Under the pieces are notes generated by a model. It did no database searches, was not told the DNA's origin, and saw nothing but the letters and a program-made list of their open reading frames with translations. Below, in pieces: positions 35,801 to 47,700 of a DNA stretch of 64,000 nt. The stretch is taken from positions 13,401,310 to 13,465,309 of the forward strand of contig OY365813.1 in NCBI GenBank assembly GCA_959347315.1, given 5' to 3'. Position 1 is the first letter of the stretch, and every line of letters starts with the position of its first letter. The position numbers and the translations under genes were made by a program. This DNA is from Bimastos eiseni. Lineage: Eukaryota; Annelida; Clitellata; Crassiclitellata; Lumbricidae.

Positions 35801-38800
35801 CACATTGGACCCTCGCATAGGTATAACATTGGATCCTCGCATAGGTATAACATTGGATCCTCGCATAGGTATGACATTGGACCCTCGCATAGGTATGACA
35901 TTGGACCCTCGCATAGGTATAACATTGGATCCTCGCATAGGTATGACATTGGACCCTCGCATAGGTATGACATTGGACCCTCGCATAGGTATGACATTGG
36001 ATCCTCGCATAGGTATGACATTGGACCCTAGCATAGGTATGACATTGGACCCTCGCATAGGTATAACATTGCACCCTCGCATAGGTATAACATTTGACCC
36101 TCGCATAGGTATCACATTGGACCCTCGCATAGGTATAACATTGGATCCTCGCATAGGTATAACATTGGATCCTCGCATAGGTATAACATTGGACCCTCGC
36201 ATAGGTATGACATTGGACCCTCGCATAGGTATAACAATGGACCCTCGCATAGGTATAACATTGGATCCTCGCATAGGTATAACATTGGACGCTCGCATAG
36301 GTATAACATTGGACCCTCGCATAGGTATCACATTGGACCCTCGCATAGGTATAACATTGGATCCTCGCATAGGTATAACATTGGATCCTCGCATAGGTAT
36401 GACATTGGACCCTCGCATAGGTATAACATTGGACCCTAGCATAGGTATAACATTGGATCCTCGCATAGGTATAACATTGGAACCTCGCATAGGTATAACA
36501 TTGGACCCTCGCATAGGTATGACATTGGATCCTCGCATAGGTATAACATTGGATCCTCGCATAGGTATAACATTGCACCCTCGCATAGGTATAACATTGG
36601 ACCCTCGCATAGGTATAACATTGGATCTTCGCATAGGTATGACATTGGACCCTCGCATAGGTATAACATTGGACCCTCGCATAGGTATAACATTGGATCC
36701 TCGCATAGGTATAACATTGGACCCTCGCATAGGTATGACATTGGACCCTCGCATAGGTATAACATTGGACCCTCGCATAGGTATAACATTGGATCCTCGC
36801 ATAGATATGACATTGGACCCTCGCATAGTATAACATTGGACCCTCGCATAGGTATCACATTGGACCCTCGCATAGGTATAACATTGGATCCTCGCATAGG
36901 TATAACATTGGATCCTCGCATAGGTATGACATTGGACCCTCGCATAGGTATAACATTGGACCCTCGCATAGGTATAACATTGGACCCTCGCAAAGGTATA
37001 ACATTGGATCCTCCCATAGGTATGACATTGGACCCTCGCATAGGTATCACATTGGACCCTCGCATAGGTATGACATTGGACCCTCGCATAGGTATAACAT
37101 TGGACCCTCGCATAGGTATAACATTGGATCCTCGCATAGGTATAACATTGGACCCTCGCATAGGTATGACATTGGACCCTCGCATAGGTATAACATTGGA
37201 CCCTCGCATAGGTATAACATTGGATCCTCGCATAGGTATGACATTGGACCCTCGCATAGTATAACATTGGACCCTCGCATAGGTATGACATTGGACCCTC
37301 GCATAGGTATAACATTGGATCCTCGCATAGGTATAACATTGGACCCTCGCATAGGTATGACATTGGACCCTCGCATAGGTATAACAATGGACCCTCGCAT
37401 AGGTATAACATTGGATCCTCGCATAGGTATAACATTGGACCCTCGCATAGGTATAACATTGGACCCTCGCATAGGTATGACATTGGACCCTCGCATAGGT
37501 ATGACATTGGACCCTCGCATAGGTATAACATTGGACCCTCGCATAGGTATAACATTGGACTCTCGCATAGGTATAACATTGGACCCTCGCATAGGTATGA
37601 CATTGGACCCTCGCATAGGTATAACATTGGATCCTCGCATAGGTATGACATTGGACCCTCGCATAGGTATGACATTGGACCCTCGCATAGGTATGACATT
37701 GGATCCTCGCATAGGTATGACATTGGACCCTAGCATAGGTATGACATTGGACCCTCGCATAGGTATAACATTGGATCCTCGCATAGGTATAACATTGGAC
37801 CCTCGCATAGGTATAACATTGGACCCTCGCATAGGTATAACATTGGATCCTCGCATAGGTATAACATTGGACCCTCGCATAGGTATAACATTGGACCCTC
37901 GCATAGGTATAACATTGGACCCTAGCATAGGTATGACATTGGACCCTAGCATAGGTATGACATTGGACCCTCGCATAGGTATGACATTGGACCCTCGCAT
38001 AGGTATAACATTGGACCCTCGCATAGGTATAACATTGGATCCTCGCATAGGTATAACATTGGACCCTCGCATAGGTATAACATTGGATCCTCGCATAGGT
38101 ATAACATTGGACCCTCGCATAGGTATAACATTGGATCCTCGCATAGGTATAACAATGGAGTCTCGCAACGGTATAAAAATGAGCCCACGCATAGGTATAA
38201 CAATGAATCCTCGTACATGCATAACAATGGACCCTCGTATAGGCCTAATCGCAACTGATTGACATTGTCTTTCAGGTCTAGCCTAATCGCGGACAATGGC
38301 ATAGGCCTAATCACAACTAATGAAGTACAGTCATTTATGCGGAATAATCATGGATCTTGTCACAACATTAGTGATCATGCCTTGTCATATATTCCTAATC
38401 TTATACCTTATCATAGGTCGGTCAGAGGCCTAATAATGAACCCTTGCATAATCGAACTTAGTCATGCCCCTAATAACCTTTCTATAAGCTTAATCACGAA
38501 CCTCTCGATAGGCCTAATCACTAATGCCATCATATTCACTGACCTCACCAAAGAGCTAATCACGACTATTATCAGAGACCCAATTACGAACCTCATCATA
38601 AACCTAATCATTGACCTCATCATAGTCCTAATCACTGATCTCATCATAGTCCTAATCACTGACCTCATCATAGTCCTAATCACAAACCTCGTAATCGTGA
38701 TCTCCAAATTTCTAAAGCCCCACTTGAAAGCTAAGCGCAGGGCACCAGCTTATTCATGAGCACTGCGTCAAATCGAAGGGGTTGTCCAAAGTATAGTCCG

Positions 38801-39396
38801 CGGGAGGTCAAAGTTCGGCTTCCAGGAGGTCAGCAAGGAGGCAGAGTAGCTGCTAAGGAAGGTATCGCTTTGGCCGTGGATTGACAGATGGAATGTCAAT
38901 TAACCTCATCATAAACCTAATCACTGAATCCATCATATACGTAGTCCTGATCACAAACTTTATCGTAGATCTACTCACGAACCTTATCATAGGTCTAATC
39001 ACGCACCTTATCATAGACCTATCATCGCCTTCGGGATACTCATGTAAGGCGCTATATAAATATCCAGATATATAGACCTAACGAAGCGTCCCATCATAAA
39101 CCGACCTTGTTGCTGTAGACATGCAGCTGAACGAGTCCGTTGGGTTCCGTGCTGAGCGTCGTATTCACAAGTTCGTCATCGATGAGGTCCATCGTCTGGA
39201 GGTGAGGGGAATCGGCCGAAGCGCCGTCCACTGTTCCAGCCTCATCGAGGGCATCGATCAACCGGAACTGACGTAGCATCTTCGCCCGGAAGACCTCCGC
39301 CCGCTGCGAGATCAGTCCGATTTCGTCGCCCTGGTCCTCGCTCGGCCGCTTCTGATCCTTCCCATCATTGTCGGCCACATCCTTCGTCGACGCCAT
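32885..39396 (-). CDS. CATSPER2: CatSper2, sperm cation-channel pore subunit
   Basis: Pore-forming subunit of the sperm-flagellum calcium channel, which works as a heterotetramer with CatSper1, 3 and 4. Exon 1 is 39106-39396 (97 aa; ATG at 39396, donor AAG|gtcggt). Exon 2 is 32885-34102 (acceptor GATTGTGTAG); the join is phase 0 and gives 502 aa, near the human length. S1 about 134-154, S3 with NWNVFDFVV (199-207), S4 with R241, R244, R247, K250 and R254, and pore filter T-N-D-H-W (325-329), fitting the CatSper T-x-D-x-W rule and the D-H-W of CatSper2. S6 is about 348-372, then a charged coil. The C-terminal WPRD (463-466) and LEERKQL blocks match mammalian CatSper2 and not other CatSpers. 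The whole pore region is in one exon. The 5-kb intron is packed with tandem repeats, and a hAT MITE ends 30 bp upstream of the ATG. Confidence 0.92.
34195..34800. repeat. 20-bp tandem array in the CatSper2 intron
   Basis: The unit CAGTACAATACAAAAGAACA (with CAATAC variants) repeats about 30 times, less than 100 bp from the exon 2 acceptor. On the sense strand it is TTTTGTATTGT-rich, so it may extend the pyrimidine tract. Open frames on both strands are artefacts. Confidence 0.92.
35310..38240. repeat. 24-bp minisatellite, about 122 copies
   Basis: The unit CCTCGCATAGGTATAACATT plus GGAC repeats head to tail over about 2.9 kb within the CatSper2 intron. Main variants are ATAACA/ATGACA/ATCACA and GACCCT/GATCCT. 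Because 24 is divisible by 3 and the unit lacks stops in several frames, it produces spurious ORFs of up to 804 codons (repeating MRGSNVIP, LCEGPMLY or TLDPRIGI). Two units near 36828 and 37259 lack one G. Confidence 0.97.
38241..39035. repeat. Diverged 24-bp repeats flanking the main minisatellite
   Basis: Loose units such as CTAATCACTGACCTCATCAT plus AGTC, also 24 bp, recur at 38430-38700 and 38890-39030. They can be aligned to the main unit (CCTC..CATAG..TAA.CA), suggesting an older decayed part of the same array. The end (39035-39060) has GGCGCTATATAAATA, a LINE/SINE-like tail. Confidence 0.65.
38724..38760 (+). repeat. Dispersed short repeat family D, copy 1
   Basis: AAGCTAAGCGCAGGGCACCA followed by GCTTATTCATGAGCA; other copies at 44455 and, reversed and shorter, at 48838. 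Confidence 0.65.
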
Positions 39397-39426
39397 CAGT
39401 CACTTCTGAAGCGCCGTAATAAATAA

Positions 39427-39888
39427 TGGAGCTGTACCGACTATTCGCATCAGAGTTAGATAGTGGACCAAATACCTATTCGGCATTCGGCCGAATAGTA
39501 GCGGTGGGGCTGAATACGAATAGTCATGACATCTGTTTCTGCACAAGCGGCTTTTTCGATATCAAATGGACTGATTTAAATATCTACTGCCTGGACCACG
39601 GTACGCAGTGTCGGCCTTATCATTTCTAAGTCTAGGTAGATTAGTTTCATTCCTAGTTTACACTTTTACACAGACAGAAGGTTTCAAAATTACATATAGT
39701 TAACTGTTTACTTGAAGTCTGTGTATTAAATTTACTAAACTGAAACTTTTGCTTGCATTTGAAATGTTTCGGTAAACCTATCTTCTAAGCCTAGGCCTAC
39801 ACTATTTGTATTCGCATTCGGCCGAATAGTTGATCCAATTATTCGTATTCCGCCGAATAGTGAAAATCACCTATTCGGTACAGCACTA
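39427..39888. mobile_element. Complete hAT-type MITE, 462 bp
   Basis: Ends TGGAGCTGTACCGACTATTC and, inverted, TAGTGCTGTACCGAATAGGT. It is flanked by a perfect 8-bp duplication ATAAATAA (39419-39426 and 39889-39896), the hAT signature. The interior carries several CATTCGGCCGAATAGT palindromes and no transposase. It lies 30 bp upstream of the CatSper2 start codon, so it must contribute to that gene's promoter or 5'UTR, unless a spliced leader exon uses the GCGCTTCAG acceptor-like site just before the ATG. Confidence 0.85.
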
Positions 39889-40800
39889 ATAAATAATGTA
39901 TGCGCGACAACAATCGATGATGGCTACAACTCAAACGGTCAAGACGACTACGATTTCTGTATACAGCGCTCTGAAATGTCTAGTGACATCTATCTATGGT
40001 TTCAGCTGCGAAAAGGTCTCTATAACGTATTATGTGACGTTGGCATTACGTCCGCCGCAAAGAGCTACGCCAAAGGCGTCTCGTGTCAATCGTCTAAATA
40101 CAAAGTTTGTCGAAATATGACTATGAACCGCAGATTAGTCCAGCGCAACTAAGAACGTCATTTTTGCAGGTCGTAGTGTCGATGAGTGCAAGGCGTTAAA
40201 CCTCGCTAATAGAATTCTAACCTCGTCATAAGTCTATGTGTAGCCTGCAGCTGGAACTCAATCTTTCACCTTTTCCACAACAATCAAATAGAAAGACCCA
40301 ACGTCGTCGAGGCTGCTGACGTCATAGGAGGACAACGTCATAAGACACACATATGTAAATTAAATTATAACAGATCATTAATATTCAATCATGTCATGTA
40401 AATATGCTGGTGCATTATTAGTAGCCGTTGACAGATTAGCTGAGTAAATTAAATGTCATAAGACATCGGCTACTGACGTCATAAGAGGCAACAGTATATT
40501 ATGACATAATAAGGGAAATCACTACTGGCATAATAAATGCCTTTCTATAGACCCTAATGACCATTGACAGGTGGCGTGAGCAATATTACAATGGCGCAAT
40601 ATAAATTCTTAGATTAGACAAAGGGCTGAATGATTCAGTCCTCGCTGTCTTATTCAAACCATACGTGGTCAGCTTCAGTCGGGTGAAGAGTTACATAGAT
40701 AAGAGTATAAGATGCTCTGAGTCGATCCCTCTGCACCACAGAGTCACAGACTTAATTTGAAGTAGGCTCACATACATGAAGGGTCAATATAGCAGCAGTA

Positions 40801-40943
40801 CATGGCGGCAATCTCGTTTGAGAGGTGGGAGGGACACCCAATCAGAGGGGTAAGAAATATGGGGGCAAACATACAGCGTGCCTTTCTCTACAAAATGTGA
40901 GGGAAACTTGTCCCCCTCGACCTCCCTGGGATCGCCGCCCCTG
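40801..40943. mobile_element. MITE related to 31795-31937
   Basis: Collinear with the earlier copy over its whole length: GGCGGCAATCTCGTTTGAGA, GACACCCAATCAGAGGGGT, then GGATCGCCGCCCCTG at the end. The left terminus is altered and flanking duplication is not clear. Confidence 0.65.
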
Positions 40944-41417
40944 AGCGTATACAAGGATCATCATCACAAACTCCTGGCAACGGCCATTTGGAGGCAATGG
41001 GTAAGAATAATGTATCTTCATGGTTCTCAGTGATTTTCTCCTTAGTGTTAGTAAAATTGATGTTATGTCCTCGTTAATATTTATATTTATTCCAAGAAAT
41101 AAAGCGACAGGAATGATTTGAGGGCAATTCAAAAAGCAGTTGACACTGCATAGCCCTGCTAGGTATTGTTGATACCTTGAAGGGTGCTACATAAATGCTT
41201 AATTACAATACATTACACTAGCAAGCAGTGAAGTTCAGCAGCGTTCTTGGAATGCCACCCACACCCATCAGGATGTATTGGACTCAGATACACTAGGTTT
41301 AAATTCAAATCAATAACATATTGGTTGGAATAATGAAATTACAGAAATAGATTAAGTGCTACTTTCTAATGCTGCAGACTGACAATTGTTAATCCAACCT
41401 TTCAACAGACATTCAAC

Positions 41418-41421
<4 letters not shown>

Positions 41422-41454
<33 letters not shown>

Positions 41455-41488
41455 GTCAAATAACTTATTAGGTTCATAACTAGTTAAT

Positions 41489-41523
<35 letters not shown>
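41422..41523. repeat. Two (TA)n microsatellites
   Basis: TA runs at 41422-41450 and 41492-41523, separated by TAACTTATTAGGTTCATAAC. Confidence 0.85.
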
Positions 41524-41525
<2 letters not shown>

Positions 41526-41793
41526 CAGATCATATTAACATTTATGATTCAACATTATTATTTTAATGAGCTCAGATTATCATTACTAAGAACCTTCAAA
41601 ATACATTCTGCATATGACAATTACTTGACAAAAAATTGTGTATTTGACAACTTTGTATTTCACAAATATTTGACAATTAAATTTCGTATTTTACAACTAT
41701 ATGACGACTAAATTTTGTATTTCACAACTTTTTGAAAACTAAATTCTCAAGGCACACCTGAATATTGCATAACAGTTAAAGTCTGCACAAGAT

Positions 41794-44700
41794 TCAAACA
41801 TTGTTCTGCTTCAAAAGATAAATCTTAGGGTCTGTTACGATTGTAACGAAGGGATAAGCCATTGGAGTCAGCTTCAGACGGGAGAATCCATGAACTGATG
41901 TTACAACTGTATGTGTTAAACGATAGGGTTCCAATTCATGTTCTCCATTGCCACTGGCGACACCTATCAATAGATGAGTGAACTGATTCATTTCCTGTCC
42001 TCCAGAGATCAGATCTTCAGTCTTATTGTACCTAGAAGAACAAAACAGATCATATATGAAGGAGACTACAGACTATATGTTAAATAAATCTTTAACTTAC
42101 CTTGCACCAATAGTGCACCAATAGACATGAGCAGTTAGTTATATTTATGTACTAAAATGATAGCAATAGATGAAAAGCATGTTTTTCTTTTCTGGACCCT
42201 TAATGAGACTACTAAAACTCCTACATAAAAACCCATCTTCGTCCAAAATGTTACGTACATTGCATACAATAGGGTTTTCAATGATTACACGGTAAAAAAT
42301 AAAATTTCAGTTTTTTATATTAGAAAGTGATAATTCAGTCGACTCATAAAAAATTATTCAGGTCCAATTTCGTCTCAAATTGAGAATATTTAGGGGTCGC
42401 AAAAGTGATTGAAAGTCTCTTGCACCCTGCATCATGTTAATGCATACCTCCAGTGGTCATAGATCTGTGTGAAACGTGTCACACCCGTCTGCGCTGTCAT
42501 CACGTCAATGTGAACGTTAACATCTGAAGAAAAAATCAGATACACGTTAAGATCACATGGGAAATGTGACGCTCAAATGTTATGCTGAAAGATAAACGAG
42601 GTATCTATGTGCCACAGAAAACAATTTATTCCTGGGTTGTTAGGAGAGATATCTGTTGAGCTCATACTGTGTAATTAATGCAGCATTTGAGTAGCAGTCA
42701 GTGAATATAATAAATCAATTTTGTCTAATTCAGTTTTTGACAATATCATAGACTGTTAGGCTACAACAACGTTTACCTAAATACCATAAAAAATCAAATA
42801 ATCTCACACAAATTCCTTGCAAATGATTATACTCTGGCACTTTCGCTAATATTATAATGTAATTCTATAAATCAATTCACAAATGTTCATGAAATTATCG
42901 AATGCAATTATTAGAAATATTCTTTTGACCGTGTATGTCATCAAGCACAATAATGTAATTCAATCTTGTTAGATTGTTACAATTCTATTAAACAATGCAA
43001 AGTTATTAAAAAAATCCAAAAGTTAATAAGACTTTACGTAGAAGCTTATTCACTTATCAAAAGAAACGCCTTCTCATAGTATTATAGGATAGCTTGTCTG
43101 CAAGTATTGTAAAACACAAAAAGGCAAATCATTATTACAAGACAGACCCCAATTAGTGGCTTCCAGTTGATGCAACTGCTGCAGTGCTTGTCCACCAGGA
43201 TAGTTGAGTCGTGATATGTACAGAAAGCCTAGTGTAGTTGCACAGTTGATCACCAGGTGCAGCACAGTGGCCACGGCGAGAAGATTTCTCCACCAACTTC
43301 TATTTCTCGTCATCCACCTAATAAGAATTTAAAGAAAATGTATATAGAGAAACAAACACCTAGAGTAGTATATTTTTAAACTTGTTAAACTAGATTTAAG
43401 CAGTTCAAAACAAAAACTAAACTGCAGCACATTCTAAATAAATCACAGTAATAAATGCTTCTGGGATTGTAATTTACCAAGACCTTTGCCGAGATCTATT
43501 TAGAAGCAGCACAATTGAGTCACAATAATCTAGTTTTTTCAAGATGAGCAGTACCTAACTTGCAGTTTGAATTATAAACCGAAATAATTTATAATAATTC
43601 CGATATCAAATCATACCCACCATTACTTGTCATCACTAGTAGTAGCTGTAAGAAATTATGATGAAATGCAATTCTGAATATTCTTATATACTGATCATAT
43701 CACCTTTGACCATGCTCATTTTTCAATGAATGGATTGAACAACCATTTTAATGGGTGCTATGCCATTTAAGATATGGCCCATGCTAACCCAAGATAAAAA
43801 TCTCTTATTTTTTATTTATCCTGAAATTAGATATCACCCTTCTTCCAACATTTTTTGCTCAGAAGTGCACACGCCTCGACGGCGCAACTGCGGTTGTACT
43901 GCACAGCAATTGTGCACGAAGGACTTGCTCAAGAAATAATGTCCCTACACAGTGACGCCTCAGACGAGGGTCGACCAACTCACTCAGCGCACACTGAGCA
44001 TAACGAGCTGACTGTTCTAACCAATCGGCCACCGTGCCACACAAAGCCACCAAAACCTCACGCACAGAAGCGCATGGGACATATGCTCTAACCAATGAAG
44101 CTAACTGGGGTGAGTAGTAATAGCAGTAGTTACGTACAGCCTGCTGCATCCTGTTGCAGCGACGGCACTGAGCACAGGGAACGTGTAGATGATAAACCGG
44201 AGTTCCTTGTGAGGCAAAACGGAGTAGAGCAAAATGAAGAAGAGGACGGACATCAGCAGTGGCCGAGTTCTCGACTCCTGGTACGCTCCGAACGGAATGA
44301 AGAGCAGCGACGCGCCAAGTGCACGAGGTAGGGCAGAGTAGAAGTACCACAGGAAAGGAGATGTCTGTTCTGTACTGTTAAGGTTAACCACCAGGAATAC
44401 ATGTATCGTAACCATAACAACATTCATCGCAGTTTTACAATCAATGTGCTGCCAAAAAGCTAAGCGCAGGGCACCAGCTTATTTCTGAGCATGCATCATG
44501 TTAGAGCGTTTGTTCAGAGAAACCAAGTGGAGGTATAAGTCCAATAAATTATATGTATACACACGTATTTTTTTAGCATATGGTGCCAACTACTCAGGTA
44601 CTAAACCTTTGGACCATATTTCTGAGGCATTTCAGCACAGGTACACATAAAATTGAGCTACTGTCACAATCGCTTTAAAGACTTTATCGCATTAGTTTCC

Positions 44701-47700
44701 CAACCATCTTAAGCACTTTCTCATCACTAAAGTGTTAATCTTGTTCGATATCATATCAGTCAGTACTCGCCTTGTGATAAACTTAAGCAGTTCAATCAAT
44801 GGTACACTTGGCACTGACTGTTTCATCTCACTGTTTCACACAGTGCAAGTGCATAGACAGCTTAGTCACTCCTACCACAACCTATAACCCTTACCCCTCC
44901 AGTTATTATATCAAAGGCATTAACATTGGCCGCTCACAGCAGCCTCAGGAGTGGTAAGGGTTAAGTCTGTTAGCAGCATTCTAGATTAATAGCATCTACT
45001 CTGTAATCAGTCTGCCAAGACTTGAAAAAAATCCAACTGACACAGGTCAATAATATCTCAGCATTTCTCAGCACCAAACAAAAGCAGCATCAGGGAGAAC
45101 AGTTACACCAGATCAAGTCTGCTATAGCCGCAATTATCTGACCAACGCTTCAGGGTGAAAAGGATACACCCCACTGGGAACTCTTATTCTGGATAGTATT
45201 GAACCAAAGGACTTCACCCTCAGGCCACAAGAGACGCTGCCAGAAATAGGAATCGCCCACCAAAGTGGAACCTGAAAATATTCAAAACAAAATTTCAGAT
45301 CCGCATAATGATCCATTCGCCATGCGGTTGACTTTATCACAAAGTCGATGATTTAGATTCAATCGAATCGTGAAAAACTGCTTCTGTAGCATCAGTGTAA
45401 CATAAGAACGATGTGATTGCATTAGAGAAATTGTTAAATGAGCATACATAGAAAAACATGTTGATTAACATGTCACAACACAACACAATACAACTGTTAT
45501 TTGATATCGATCGGCCTTCTTACAGTTAAGTTCAGAAGTGTACACATGCCTTGAAGGCGCAACTGCAGTTGTAATACAGAGCAATTGTAATCAAAGAACT
45601 TGCTCAAGGTCAATATACAGTGACGCCTCGGACGAGAGTCGAACCCGGTCACTCAGCGCACACTGAGTATTACGAGCCAATCGCTCTAACCAATCAGCAA
45701 CCATGCCACATGTCAAAATATCAAGACCCTTGTTCAAACAAGACTGCATCTTAATCTCACGATGCTCACTTAATACAATTTTTGAGCCAAGATAATGTCA
45801 CCCATTAGTTCATATAGCACCACTGGCAAGACAGCTACTCAGAAGTTCTCTTGATAGACAGTGTTTCAGGGAAGATGTATAACACAACCAATCAGGAGTA
45901 AAATATAATTCGATATCCCTGTAATGACGCAATTGTTAACCTTGCATTTCCAATATCAATCCTCGATACTCACGTTACTTTGTTTACAATTAAAAGGTAA
46001 AGCTATTCAACTTACTGATGCAAATGATGCCAGCCAGACCAGACACCAACAGAGTTCGGCCAACTGTCAAACGATGGGAGAAGATTTCGTTAAGCAATAG
46101 CAGACCCATGAGAATGCTGAGCTCCGAACGAAAGACGATGATCGACAGAGCGGAGAACAAGATGAAACGATCGTGATTACCACGCAGCCAATCACCAATA
46201 GCATACAAGGCTACAGTAAATAAAAACATAACATTTATCTATGGCACAATAACAAATTCAACTATGATTTATTGTCAGTAAGACCCTGTATTTGAAGTAA
46301 GAAAGAGTGAAGATATTGCCTGGCTAAATGTTATCCTGCAAGCTCATCAGAAAGAGATGAACATACATCTTTTAAGACACTGACCAATGACCAATTGACC
46401 ATGCTAGATTTTCTCAATGATATTATCTAGATATTCCGATATTATCGGAGGTTTAGAAGTTCTTCCTAATGTCAAATCCGACTTTATGAACAATATTAAT
46501 TTAGCACTCCATTATAGCAACCTTATACATCACCTTTCACATACCTCACAACAGCAGCGCCTATGCTAGTCAAACATATTGTAAAAATTCTTAGAAAAGA
46601 ACATTATCCTAAACAAAACACATATTCTGCTGCCTACTAAAAGTGACTTGGGAACCACTGCAACTGATAGTTAATGTGTTAAAATAGGCAGTGCTGATGA
46701 CACTATGTCATGTCAGAAAAATGAGTGGCGTTGATGCTAAACAGTCGTCTTAGAAAAACAAGAGCATCAGACTGCATATGTATATTTTCATTTCAACCAA
46801 ACAATGCATTTGACAATGCTTCTGTTGGTTACAATGACTTCTAGCTAGAGTCAACAGTAAAGGTTTCACTGAGTTGCAACTGCAACCTCTGATACCTCCC
46901 CACCTCATGGTTTCACAGGTGACCAGTAACTGTTTGGCATAACAGGTTCACAGCTTTAAGCAATTGGCCACCAGCAGCCCCGTCAGTGCTCTTCTTTAAG
47001 CTGGTGTCTGCACCTCCAGGTCTTCATTAACAGACTTAAACTAAACAACTAATTAGCAATAATTACCGAGAGCCAGAGCAAAGGTGTTTGGCAACGGACG
47101 AGTAGCGTAAAACAGAAAGTGAAATTGTGACATTGTAAGGAGACAGGTCCATGTTGCAACGCTGTTACCCAGCTTTACTTTTACGGCTCGGAGGAAGTGC
47201 TGAAAACTCAGGAGCACTACAATCCCAAGACAACCACGCACTGAAACAAAAAACGAAAGCCATAAGCTTCACATTTAAATACAGCGGAAAATAGCTAAAC
47301 ACAGAGACACATGTTATCAAAAATTTAAGTTGAAAGGCACAAAGTAAATTAGAATTTTATATAGTGGCATTCTAGAAACTCTCTACAAAACAGAAGCTAA
47401 ACTACCATATCTATAGGCTTGTTGGCTAATCAGCAAAAAGCCCACCAATATTCACTTCATCAGCCAAATTAAATTCCTAATGGAGGAAAACAGTTAATTT
47501 TAGCTGCAATTGTAACTACAAAAACTATGATAATTTATACAGAATCATCGTCAATCGTTCACTTCTATGATTTGGCAGAAACTTACCTGTCAGAAAACTG
47601 ACCAATGTTCCTCTTACATTTGAAGCTGCTAAGTAATACACAAAATTTTAAAGCTCTGCAAGCCACACAGAAATGATCAAACAATATCAAGTCATTAAAA

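Larger units (their letters stand above)
39897..41793. other. Region between CatSper2 and ALG12
   Basis: No gene supported. Contains repeated GACGTCAT(A/T)AG stretches (40310-40500), a MITE copy (40801-40943), a GGGTGCTACATAAATGC LINE-like tail at 41182 and (TA)n tracts at 41422-41450 and 41492-41523. The ALG12 3'UTR must end here; no clear poly(A) signal was picked. Confidence 0.5.

Noticed and set aside
35310..38240. CRISPR array
   Set aside because: Units are contiguous with no unique spacers, and the genome is eukaryotic.
35157..38262. ORFs of 142-804 codons over the 24-bp repeat on both strands
   Set aside because: They exist because the unit length is a multiple of 3 and lacks stops; several overlapping frames are equally open and none shows splice or start context. 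They lie inside the CatSper2 intron.
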